DNA of 64,000 nt from an uncultured Eubacteriales bacterium (lineage in GTDB: Bacteria; Bacillota; Clostridia; Oscillospirales; Oscillospiraceae): contig UQQF01000001.1 of the NCBI GenBank assembly GCA_900543085.1, positions 371,368-435,367 of the forward strand, read 5' to 3'. Below the pieces are notes generated by a model. The model was not told the origin of the DNA and made no database searches. It saw only the letters and a program-made list of their open reading frames with translations. A program made the position numbers and the translations under genes. Positions 1 to 7,651 of this stretch are shown piece by piece (position 1 is the first letter of the stretch; every line of letters starts with the position of its first letter).

Positions 1-591
1 AACAACGTCAAGGCCCTCGAGCTCCTCCAGAGCATGGTGGCCGACGGCAGCCTGAGCGCCAACGCCAGCTTCCAGGCCAGCGACGAGCTGCAGGCCTTCG
101 CCAACCAGACCTGCGCCGTCTCCTTCTGCTGGAACTACTCCAACTACGGCCAGTACGCCTCCCAGACCCAGTTCACCCCCTACGCCGTGGCCTTCCCGTC
201 CGACGACGGCACGCCCGAGCTGGAGATGGCCGGCCCCTACGGCTTCTGCGTGTTCGACAACGGCGACGACGCCCGCGCCGAGGCCGCCAAGACCTTCATC
301 AAGTTCGTCTGCGACGATCCTGAGACCGGCGTGCTCGCCGCTCAGACCACCGGCTTCTTCCCCGTCCACGCCGACTGGGGCGACATCTACGCCGACGCCG
401 AGGACGCCGACATCCGCGCTCCCTTCTCCCTGATGGGCAACTACGTCGGCCGCTACTACAACCTGACCGGCGGCTGGACCGAGCAGCGCGCCCTCTGGTG
501 GCCGCTCCTCACCGACATCATGCTCAACGGCGCCGACGTTCAGACCGCCGCTGACGAATATGTCGCCGAGGCCAACGCCAATATCGGCTGA
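1..591 (+). CDS. Carbohydrate ABC transporter solute-binding protein, C-terminal part
   Basis: The frame is open from base 1, so the gene begins before the window; 196 C-terminal residues are present. The text (WNYSNYGQY, then EMAGPYGFCVFDNGDD and a C-terminal helix ending in YVAEANANIG) resembles the C-lobe of family 1 extracellular sugar-binding proteins, and two CUT1 permeases follow. It would bind the sugar outside the membrane as a lipoprotein and deliver it to the permeases at 684 and 1622. The downstream aldolase, NagB and NagA suggest sialic acid or another amino sugar as ligand; this is inferred from context. No ATPase gene is present in the operon portion seen, as is usual for CUT1 systems sharing an MsmK/MsiK-type ATPase. 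Confidence 0.85.
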   Translation, partial: NNVKALELLQSMVADGSLSANASFQASDELQAFANQTCAVSFCWNYSNYGQYASQTQFTPYAVAFPSDDGTPELEMAGPYGFCVFDNGDDARAEAAKTFIKFVCDDPETGVLAAQTTGFFPVHADWGDIYADAEDADIRAPFSLMGNYVGRYYNLTGGWTEQRALWWPLLTDIMLNGADVQTAADEYVAEANANIG

Positions 592-621
592 ACCGCAAGC
601 ACATAAGCGAATCAAGCACTA

Positions 622-654
622 CTGTGCCCGCTCCCTGCGAGGGGGCGGGCACAG
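622..654 (+). terminator. Hairpin between binding-protein and permease genes
   Basis: CTGTGCCCGC pairs perfectly with GCGGGCACAG, and four more inner pairs (one G-U) give a stem of about 14 bp around a short loop. Only a weak T-rich stretch follows. In this position, after the binding-protein stop and before the permease, it probably attenuates read-through or protects the 3' end of the binding-protein mRNA. The other binding-protein genes in the window have the same arrangement. Confidence 0.6.
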
Positions 655-683
655 CCCTTTATCTTCAATAAAGAGGGGATCTA

Positions 684-1607
684 ATGAACAATCAAGGCAG
701 TCAGACCGGGGCGGCCGCGATAAAGATGGACAAGCACGGCAGGAGCCGTGTCCTGGCTCGCAGGGAGACCTTCAGCGCGTACATGTTCCTGCTTCCCAGC
801 CTGCTTTTCTTCATCACCTTCGTCGTTGTCCCCATGTTCCTCTGCGTATACTACAGCCTTTTCGACTACGGCCTGGCCGGAATCAAGGGCTTTGAAGGGC
901 TGGGCAACTATACACAGCTTTTCCAGGACGGCACCTTCAAGGCCGCCGTGATCAACACGCTTATACTCGTCGTGGTCGCAGTGCCCTGCGTTACGGCGTT
1001 TTCGCTGTGGGTGGGCGCATCCATATACAAGATGCACTCCTTCTCGCGCAGCTTTTTCCGCTGCGTGTTCTACCTGCCGGTCGTCACCGGCTCCGTGGCC
1101 ATCACCGTGGTCTGGAAGTGGATACTCAACCCCTACAACGGCATACTCAACCAGGTGCTGGGAACCACGCCTTTTGACTGGCTGGGCAATCCCAACACCG
1201 CGCTCTGGTGCATCATCCTCATTTTGTTCACCACCTCCATCGGCCAGCCGATAGTCCTCTACGTCGCCGCGCTCGGCAACGTGGATCAGACGCTTATCGA
1301 GGCCGCCGAGGTGGACGGCGCCACCAAACTCCAGGTGTTCTGGAAGATAAAGTGGCCGCAGGTCATGCCCACCACGCTGTACGTGCTGGTCATCACCACC
1401 ATCAACACCTTCCAGTGCTTCGCGCTGATACAGCTGTTGACCCACGGCGGGCCGTCGGACTCTACAATGACGATAATGTACCAGGTGTACGACACCGCCT
1501 ACAGGCTGCACGACCTCGGCTACGCCTGCGCCATCGGCGTCGTGCTCGCAATAATCATCGCCATCTTCTCCGCCCTCCAGTTCAAGCTGGCCAAGACGGA
1601 TAACTGA
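684..1607 (+). CDS. Carbohydrate ABC transporter permease, MalF/UgpA type
   Basis: 307 residues, the usual length for a CUT1 inner-membrane permease. The first hydrophobic segment lies at about residues 30-52 (FLLPSLLFFITFVVVPMFL), followed by further helices through the protein. The cytoplasmic EAA loop that contacts the ATPase is visible as EAAEVDGATKLQVFWKIKWP at about residues 211-230. A ribosome binding site (AGAGGGG) precedes the ATG. It forms the membrane channel with the protein at 1622, which starts 15 bases after this stop codon. Confidence 0.93.
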   Translation: MNNQGSQTGAAAIKMDKHGRSRVLARRETFSAYMFLLPSLLFFITFVVVPMFLCVYYSLFDYGLAGIKGFEGLGNYTQLFQDGTFKAAVINTLILVVVAVPCVTAFSLWVGASIYKMHSFSRSFFRCVFYLPVVTGSVAITVVWKWILNPYNGILNQVLGTTPFDWLGNPNTALWCIILILFTTSIGQPIVLYVAALGNVDQTLIEAAEVDGATKLQVFWKIKWPQVMPTTLYVLVITTINTFQCFALIQLLTHGGPSDSTMTIMYQVYDTAYRLHDLGYACAIGVVLAIIIAIFSALQFKLAKTDN

Positions 1608-1621
1608 GGGGAGGCCGGAAC

Positions 1622-2464
1622 ATGAACAAAAGACCCAATCTCGAAGGCACCAACCCGGTGTACAAGACCATAACCGTCATCCTGCTGATAGTGGTGGTTC
1701 TGTTCTTCCTCTTTCCGCTGTACTGGATCATCTCCGGCTCGTTCAAGACGGACATAGAGATAAACGCCCGCGAGCCCGTATGGTTCCCGACCACCCCGAC
1801 GATGGAGCACTACCAGGAGCTGTTTGAAAACCCGACCTTCCTGTGGCTGTTCAACATCATCTTCATCTCCGCGATGGCCATGATACTCACCTGTATCACC
1901 GCCTCTCTGGCCGGCTACGCGCTGGGCAAGAAGCGCTTCTACGGCCAGGGCATACTGTTCACCATCATCATCTGCGCCATGGCTCTGCCCAAACAGGTCA
2001 TAGTCATCCCGCTGAGCCAGATGCTGGCCGACATGCACCTGCGCAATACTCTCTGGGCGGTCATCCTGCCCACGGTCGGCTGGCCGTTCGGCGTATTCCT
2101 GATGAAGCAGTTCTCGGAGACCGTTCCGACGGAGATACTCGAGGCCGCGCGTGTCGACGGCTCCGGCGAGCTGCGCACCTTCTTCAGCGTGGTCTTCCCC
2201 ATGATAAAGCCCGGCATCGGCGCGCTGGCGATCTTCACCTTCGTCAACACCTGGAACGACTACTTCCTCCAGCTGGTCATGCTCGTCAACCGCGAGACGT
2301 GGACGCTGCCGCTGGCCATAGCAAACCTGCAGGGCGAAATGAGCTCGAACTTCGGCCTCATAATGGCCGGCGCCGCGCTGGCCTCCGTGCCGATAATCAT
2401 AGTGTTCATCGCCTTCCAGAAATACTTCACGCAGGGTATTGCAATGGGCGCCGTAAAGGGTTAA
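1622..2464 (+). CDS. Carbohydrate ABC transporter permease, MalG/UgpE type
   Basis: 280 residues with the MalG-type layout: a hydrophobic N-terminal helix (ITVILLIVVVLFFLFPLYW), several further helices and the EAA loop EAARVDGSGELRTFFSVVFP at about residues 173-192. A GGGGAGG ribosome binding site precedes the ATG. It is the second channel subunit of the transporter encoded at 1 and 684, and the stop codon is followed after 3 bases by the YhcH-family gene, so the operon continues into catabolism. Confidence 0.93.
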   Translation: MNKRPNLEGTNPVYKTITVILLIVVVLFFLFPLYWIISGSFKTDIEINAREPVWFPTTPTMEHYQELFENPTFLWLFNIIFISAMAMILTCITASLAGYALGKKRFYGQGILFTIIICAMALPKQVIVIPLSQMLADMHLRNTLWAVILPTVGWPFGVFLMKQFSETVPTEILEAARVDGSGELRTFFSVVFPMIKPGIGALAIFTFVNTWNDYFLQLVMLVNRETWTLPLAIANLQGEMSSNFGLIMAGAALASVPIIIVFIAFQKYFTQGIAMGAVKG

Positions 2465-2467
2465 ACT

Positions 2468-2926
2468 ATGATTTACGCGAAGAATGCAGACGCCCTGTGC
2501 TATCGGGGCATACACAGGAACCTCGACCTGGCGCTGGAGCACATCACGCCGGAGTTCCTCTCCTCGCTTGAGGACGACGTCCGCGTGCCGCTCGACGGCG
2601 ACAGGGTCTACTGCACGCGCTTCACCTACGAGACCATCCCGCTTGAGGAGGGCTTCTTCGAGGCGCACCGCCGCTACCTGGACATACATATCATGCTCTC
2701 GGGCAGCGAGCGCGTGGACGTCACCCGGCCGGACGAGCTTACGCTCACGGACGCGCAGGAGCAAAACGACTTCTACGCCTACAGCGGGGACGCCTGGTAC
2801 ACAACCGAGCTGCGCCCCGGCGACTTCATGGTCGTTTTCCCGGGCGACGCACACCGCATAAAGCTTCAGGTGGACGGGGCAAAAACCGTCACCAAGGCAG
2901 TTTTCAAGGTGCTCATAGACGACTGA
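2468..2926 (+). CDS. YhcH/YjgK/YiaL family protein (NanQ-like sugar anomerase)
   Basis: 152 residues, the usual size of the cupin-like YhcH/YjgK/YiaL family. The signature region is EEGFFEAHRRYLDIHIMLSG at about residues 60-79, holding the conserved His and Asp that bind metal, and a second His lies in FPGDAHRIKLQ near residue 133. In E. coli the member NanQ (YhcH) speeds the interconversion of sialic acid anomers after uptake. The position between a sugar transporter and a NanA-like lyase fits that role here. The start lies 3 bases after the permease stop, which suggests translational coupling. Confidence 0.88.
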   Translation: MIYAKNADALCYRGIHRNLDLALEHITPEFLSSLEDDVRVPLDGDRVYCTRFTYETIPLEEGFFEAHRRYLDIHIMLSGSERVDVTRPDELTLTDAQEQNDFYAYSGDAWYTTELRPGDFMVVFPGDAHRIKLQVDGAKTVTKAVFKVLIDD

Positions 2927-2937
2927 GCGCCGCCGAA

Positions 2938-2964
2938 CACCGGCGGGGAATATCTCCGCCGGTG
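2938..2964 (+). other. Intercistronic stem-loop
   Basis: CACCGGCGG and CCGCCGGTG form a perfect 9-bp stem around a 9-base loop in the 66-base gap before the aldolase gene. There is no T-run directly after it, so mRNA processing or stability is more likely than full termination. Confidence 0.45.
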
Positions 2965-2992
2965 AAACCAACTTTATTTTGGAGACGAAATT

Positions 2993-3901
2993 ATGAGAGA
3001 TTTTAGCAAGTTTCAGGGCATAATCCCTGCCTTTTACGCCTGCTATGACAAAAATGGGGAAATTGACGCCGCCGCCGTCCGCGCTCTCACCGAATATTTC
3101 ATCGGCAAAGGCGTCAAGGGTCTCTATGTAGGCGGCTCCTCCGGCGAGTGCATATACCAGAGCGTCGCCGAGCGCAAGCTGGTGCTGGAAAACGTCATGG
3201 CCGTGGCCAAGGGCAAGCTGACCATCATCGCCCACGTGGCCTGCAACAACACCGCCGACAGCCGCGAGCTGGCCGCGCACGCCGAGAGCCTGGGCGTCGA
3301 CGCCATCGCCGCCATACCCCCCATCTACTTCCACCTGCCCGAGTACGCCATCGCACAGTATTGGAACGACATCTCCGACGCAGCTCCGAACACGGACTTC
3401 ATCATATACAACATCCCGCAGCTCGCCGGCGTGGCGCTGACCATGCCGCTGCTCAAGACCATGCTCAAGAACCCGCGCGTCATAGGCGTGAAGAACTCCT
3501 CCATGCCCGTGCAGGACATCCAGATGTTCCACGACGAGGGCGCTATAGTCTTCAACGGCCCGGACGAGCAGCTGCTCTCCGGCCTCGCCGCCGGAGCCAT
3601 CGGCGGCATAGGCGGCACCTACGGCGCGATGCCGGAGCTGTATATTAAGATACGCGAGCTGTATCTCGCCGGCAACATGGAGCTTGGCCGCGAGGTGCAG
3701 AACGAGTGCTGCCGGATAATCTACAAGATGTGCTCCGCGAAGGGCAACATGTACGCCGTTATAAAGGCCATACTGCGCAGGCAGGGCGGACCCGACTGCG
3801 GCGGAGTGCGGCTCCCGCTCGCCCCGATGGTCGACTCCGACGAGGCCATCGCCGACGAGTGCGCGGCCATGATTGCCAACGCGATTGCAAAATACTGCTG
3901 A
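2993..3901 (+). CDS. nanA: N-acetylneuraminate lyase-like aldolase (DHDPS/NAL superfamily)
   Basis: 302 residues, the normal length for the DHDPS/NAL superfamily. The substrate-carboxylate motif is GLYVGGSSGE at about residues 43-52, the NAL-type rather than DapA-type wording. The catalytic Tyr is in IIYNIPQLAGV (about residues 135-145) and the Schiff-base Lys in VIGVKNSS (about 163-170). The likely reaction is cleavage of N-acetylneuraminate to N-acetylmannosamine and pyruvate. It follows an NanQ-like gene and precedes NagB and NagA, which complete conversion to fructose-6-phosphate. NanE and NanK are not in the window and may lie upstream. A related aldolase specificity cannot be excluded. 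Confidence 0.82.
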   Translation: MRDFSKFQGIIPAFYACYDKNGEIDAAAVRALTEYFIGKGVKGLYVGGSSGECIYQSVAERKLVLENVMAVAKGKLTIIAHVACNNTADSRELAAHAESLGVDAIAAIPPIYFHLPEYAIAQYWNDISDAAPNTDFIIYNIPQLAGVALTMPLLKTMLKNPRVIGVKNSSMPVQDIQMFHDEGAIVFNGPDEQLLSGLAAGAIGGIGGTYGAMPELYIKIRELYLAGNMELGREVQNECCRIIYKMCSAKGNMYAVIKAILRRQGGPDCGGVRLPLAPMVDSDEAIADECAAMIANAIAKYC

Positions 3902-3913
3902 GGAGGCAAACAC

Positions 3914-4666
3914 ATGCGAATCTACGAGTGCGCGGACGCGCACGCAATGAGCCGCCGCGCGGCCAACATCATCTCCGCCCAGGTCATAATCAAGCCCGAC
4001 TGCGTGCTCGGCCTGGCCACCGGCTCCACGCCCATCGGCGCCTACAGCCAGCTGGTGGAGTGGTACAGGAAGGGCGACCTGAGCTTTGCCGAGGTCAAGA
4101 GCGTTAACCTGGACGAGTACCTCGGCCTGGCTCCGACGCACGAGCAGAGCTACCGCTACTTCATGCAGAGCAACCTGTTTGACCACATCGACATCAAGCG
4201 CGAGAACACCCACGTCCTCAACGGCATGGCCGCCGACCCCGAGGCCGAGTGCGCCGCGTACAACGAGCTTATACGCTCCCTAGGCGGCATAGACCTCCAG
4301 CTCCTCGGCATGGGTCACAACGGCCACATAGCCTTCAACGAGCCGGGCGACAACTTCGGCCTGGAGACCCACGTCGTCACGCTCAGCGAGCGCACCATCG
4401 ACGCCAACCAGCGCTTCTTCGCCAGCCGTGACGAGGTTCCCCGCCACGCGCTGAGCATGGGCATCAAGAACATCATGAACGCCCGCAAGATCCTCATGGT
4501 CGTCAGCGGCGAGGAGAAGGCCGACGCCCTCTGCAAGGCCATCGCCGGCCCGGTCACCAGCGAGGTTCCGGCCAGCGTGCTGCAGCTCCACCCCGACGTC
4601 ACCGTGGTGGCCGACAGCGCCGCGCTCAGCAAGCTCAAGGAAGCTGGTGTCTGCATATGCGGATAA
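3914..4666 (+). CDS. nagB: Glucosamine-6-phosphate deaminase
   Basis: 250 residues, normal for NagB. Family landmarks are LATGSTPIGAYSQL (phosphate loop, about residues 34-47), VNLDEYLGL with the catalytic Asp (about 64-72), and LLGMGHNGHIAFNEPG with catalytic His and Glu (about 130-145). It converts glucosamine-6-phosphate to fructose-6-phosphate and ammonia in the cytoplasm. A GAGGAGG ribosome binding site precedes the ATG. Its last 10 bases overlap the start of nagA, so the two are translationally coupled. Confidence 0.95.
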   Translation: MRIYECADAHAMSRRAANIISAQVIIKPDCVLGLATGSTPIGAYSQLVEWYRKGDLSFAEVKSVNLDEYLGLAPTHEQSYRYFMQSNLFDHIDIKRENTHVLNGMAADPEAECAAYNELIRSLGGIDLQLLGMGHNGHIAFNEPGDNFGLETHVVTLSERTIDANQRFFASRDEVPRHALSMGIKNIMNARKILMVVSGEEKADALCKAIAGPVTSEVPASVLQLHPDVTVVADSAALSKLKEAGVCICG

Positions 4667-5775
4667 GCGGCGGACAGGTATTCGACACGGAGCGCGGCTT
4701 CGTCAGCCGCGACGTCTGCTTTGACGGCGAGCTCATATCGGAAGGCTGCACCGGCGGCGAGGTCTACGACGCGACCGGCTGCTATGTCATCCCCGGCCTG
4801 ACCGACCTGCACTTCCACGGCTGCATGGGCGCGGACTTCTCCGACGCCGACGCCGATGGTCTTGAGACCATGGCGAAGTACGAGCTTTCGCGCGGCGTCA
4901 CGCAGATCTGCCCTGCGGGCATGACGCTGCTTGAGGAGCAGCTCATCAAGGTCTGCACCGTCGCCGCCGACCACCGCGACGCGCACAGGCCCGGCGCGGA
5001 GCTCGTGGGCATAAACCTGGAAGGTCCCTTCCTCTCCATGGCCAAGAAGGGCGCGCAGAACGGCGACTGGCTGCACAAGCCCGACGTCGCCATGTACCGC
5101 CGCCTGGCCGAGGCCGGACGCGGCCTGGTGAAGCTCGTGTCCCTCGCCCCGGAGGAGCCGGGCGCGATGAAGTTCATTGACGAGCTGCACGACGAGGTGG
5201 TCATCTCCGTCGCCCACACGACGGCGGACTACGACACCGCCCTCGAGGCCTATAAGCGCGGCGCCCGCGAGGCTACGCACCTCTTTAACGCGATGCCGCC
5301 GTTCAGCCACCGCGCCCCCGGCGTGGTAGGCGCGGCCTTCGATTCTCCGGAGTGCAGGGTGGAGCTCATCTGCGACGGCGTGCATATACACCCCGCCGTC
5401 GTGCGCGCCGTGTTCAAGCTCTTTGGCGCCGAACGTGTGGTGCTTATATCCGACACCATGCGCGCTGCCGGTATGCCCGACGGCGACTACACCCTCGGCG
5501 GCCAGGACGTCAAGGTCACCGGCAAGCTGGCGACGCTCGCCGACGGCACTATAGCCGGTTCCGCCACCGACCTCATGGAGTGCCTGCGCACGGCCGTGAG
5601 CTTTGGCATACCGCTGTCCGACGCCGTGCGCGCCGCCGCCGTCAACCCCGCCGAGGTGCTCGGCATCTCCGGGCGTTACGGCACGCTCGAGCCCGGCAAG
5701 GCCGCAAACGTGGTCGTGCTCGACGGCGAGCTGCGCGTGAAGGACGTCTTCTTCCGCGGCGCCGTAGTAAAATAA
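4657..5775 (+). CDS. nagA: N-acetylglucosamine-6-phosphate deacetylase
   Basis: 372 residues, typical of NagA in the amidohydrolase superfamily. The metal motif appears as DLHFHGCMGADF near residues 49-60, then NLEGPFLS, an AHTTADYD segment, HLFNAMPPFSHRAPG (about 209-223) and the late catalytic region LISDTMRAAG (about 263-272). It removes acetate from GlcNAc-6-phosphate to feed NagB. The start ATG lies inside the end of nagB, and the ribosome binding site lies inside the nagB coding region. It is the last gene of the operon; a strong hairpin follows. Confidence 0.95.
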   Translation: MRISGGQVFDTERGFVSRDVCFDGELISEGCTGGEVYDATGCYVIPGLTDLHFHGCMGADFSDADADGLETMAKYELSRGVTQICPAGMTLLEEQLIKVCTVAADHRDAHRPGAELVGINLEGPFLSMAKKGAQNGDWLHKPDVAMYRRLAEAGRGLVKLVSLAPEEPGAMKFIDELHDEVVISVAHTTADYDTALEAYKRGAREATHLFNAMPPFSHRAPGVVGAAFDSPECRVELICDGVHIHPAVVRAVFKLFGAERVVLISDTMRAAGMPDGDYTLGGQDVKVTGKLATLADGTIAGSATDLMECLRTAVSFGIPLSDAVRAAAVNPAEVLGISGRYGTLEPGKAANVVVLDGELRVKDVFFRGAVVK

Positions 5776-5824
5776 GCTGTCTTAACGCCTCACATGAGGC
5801 GGTTGAGCAAGGGAAAATGAAAGC

Positions 5825-5850
5825 GGCCGGAGCGCATCTGCGCTCCGGCC
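5825..5850. terminator. Bidirectional terminator between nagA and the ABC exporter genes
   Basis: GGCCGGAGCGCA and its exact reverse complement form a 12-bp GC-rich stem between two convergent genes. The + side continues into CTTTTG and the - side has a T-rich stretch, so it can serve both transcripts. Confidence 0.75.
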
Positions 5851-5860
5851 ACAACTTTTG

Positions 5861-7636
5861 TCAGGCGGTTTTTTCAAACTGGCTCATGTAGAGGTCGGCG
5901 TAGAAGCCGCCCTTTGCTATCAGCTCGTCGTGCGTGCCCTGCTCTATTATGTCGCCGTCCTTGAGCACGAGGATGAGGTCGGCGTTCCTTATGGTGCTCA
6001 GGCGGTGGGCGATAACGAAGCTGGTGCGCTTGGACGTCAGGGCGTCCATGGCGCGCTGGGTGATAAGCTCGGTGCGGGTGTCGACGCTGCTGGTGGCCTC
6101 GTCGAGTATCAGCATGGGGCTATCCTGGATCATGGCTCTGGCGATGGTCAGCAGCTGCTTCTGTCCGGCGGAGATGGCGATGGACTCGTCCAGCACCGTG
6201 TCGAAGCCCTTGGGCAGCGTCTCTATGAAGTGGTAGATGCCGCAGGCGCGGCAGGCGTTTTCCAGCTGCGCGTCGGTGACGCCGGTCTTGTTGTACACCA
6301 GGTTCTCGCGCACCGTGCCCTCGAACAGCCAGGTGTCCTGGAGCACCATGCCGAACAGGTCGTGCACGCTCTCGCGCTTCATGTCGCAGGTCGGTACGCC
6401 GTCTATCTTTATCGTGCCGGAGTTCAGCTCGTAGAAGCGCATCAGCAAATTGACCAGCGTGGTCTTGCCCGCGCCGGTGGGTCCCACTATGGCCACCTTC
6501 TGCCCGGGTTCGACGTGGGCGGAGAAGTCCTTGATTATTATCTTGTCCGGGTCGTCAGGGTAGGCGAAGCGCACGTGCTCGAAGTCCACCTCTCCCCTCA
6601 CCTGCTCAGGCGCGGAGAGCTTGCCCGGCTCCTCGGGCATCTCCTCGGCGTGCAGGAAGTCGAAGATGTGTCCGCCGGCGGCGGCCGCGGTCTGCATCTG
6701 CGTCATGCCCTGAGCCAGCGTGCTCAGCGGGGAGGTGAACAGGCGCACATACATGATGAACGCCACGATGACGCCGAACTCTATCTGCCCATCCATGGCC
6801 AGCGCGGCGCCGACCACGCACACGGCGACGTAGCCGAGGTTGCCGATCACGGTCATCAGCGGCTGCATGATGCCGGACAGGAACTGGCTGCGCCAGTCGG
6901 AGTCATAGAGCTCGTCGTTCATCTCGCCAAACTTTCTCTTTATCCCGTCGTTTGCCCGGGAAATGCGCACCACGTCGTGCCCGGAGTACATCTCCTCCAC
7001 GTAGCCGTTGAGCTTGCTGAGGTTCCTCTGCCTGGACGTGAAGTATTTCTGCGAGCGCAGCATCGCTATGCCCATGATGAGGAAGCCCGCGACCGTCACC
7101 AGCACTGCGGAGAGCGCCATGCGCCACTCGGTGACGAACATCATTATGAGGCAGCCCGCGAACTGCGCGGCCGAGCTTATGATGGACGGCAGGCTGTTGG
7201 ACAGCGCCTGCTGTAGCGTGCTGACGTCGTTGGTGACGCGGCTGAGTATTCCGCCGTAGGACGCCTTGTTGAAGTAGCTCATGGGCACCACGTTTATCTT
7301 GCGGGACAAGTCGCGGCGCAGGTCGCGCGAGAGCTCCAGCGTTACGGTGGCCATGATAAAGTGCTCCACATAGGTCAGTATGGCGCTTATGAGGTATATC
7401 GTCAGCAGGTTTGCACAGATGCCGCCTATGGCCGCCATGTCGATGCCCGTAAACAGCGACTCGGTTATGAGGTTGGTTATGTCGCTGAGCATGTTCGGGC
7501 CGATGATGGTCAGCACCGCGCCCGCGGCCGCAAACAGCAGCGCGACGGCCATGGGCAGCTTCAGCTTGCCGTTGTAGCTGAGCAGCTCGCGCAGTATGTC
7601 AGCGATGGTGTGTCTTCTTTTTCCGGTTTTGCTCAT
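5861..7636 (-). CDS. Heterodimeric ABC exporter, half-transporter with catalytic ATPase site
   Basis: 591 residues: an exporter transmembrane domain (about 1-330) and an ATPase domain (about 350-591). Walker A is GPTGAGKTT, the signature motif reads ISAGQKQLL, Walker B is LILDEATSSVD with the catalytic Glu, and the H-loop is FVIAHRLST. The pattern matches the TM288/BmrD/YheH-type partner of heterodimeric multidrug exporters. Its partner starts upstream at 9406 and ends 15 bases before this start. GGGAGAAG serves as ribosome binding site. Substrate unknown; the TetR gene nearby suggests a toxic compound or metabolite. Confidence 0.93.
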   Translation of the reverse strand: MSKTGKRRHTIADILRELLSYNGKLKLPMAVALLFAAAGAVLTIIGPNMLSDITNLITESLFTGIDMAAIGGICANLLTIYLISAILTYVEHFIMATVTLELSRDLRRDLSRKINVVPMSYFNKASYGGILSRVTNDVSTLQQALSNSLPSIISSAAQFAGCLIMMFVTEWRMALSAVLVTVAGFLIMGIAMLRSQKYFTSRQRNLSKLNGYVEEMYSGHDVVRISRANDGIKRKFGEMNDELYDSDWRSQFLSGIMQPLMTVIGNLGYVAVCVVGAALAMDGQIEFGVIVAFIMYVRLFTSPLSTLAQGMTQMQTAAAAGGHIFDFLHAEEMPEEPGKLSAPEQVRGEVDFEHVRFAYPDDPDKIIIKDFSAHVEPGQKVAIVGPTGAGKTTLVNLLMRFYELNSGTIKIDGVPTCDMKRESVHDLFGMVLQDTWLFEGTVRENLVYNKTGVTDAQLENACRACGIYHFIETLPKGFDTVLDESIAISAGQKQLLTIARAMIQDSPMLILDEATSSVDTRTELITQRAMDALTSKRTSFVIAHRLSTIRNADLILVLKDGDIIEQGTHDELIAKGGFYADLYMSQFEKTA

Positions 7637-7651
7637 CTGTATTCTTCTCCC

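Noticed and set aside
1520..4213. 897-codon open frame on the - strand across the amino-sugar operon
   Set aside because: It is antisense to clear permease, YhcH, NanA and NagB genes, has no family text, and long antisense frames are expected in GC-rich coding DNA.
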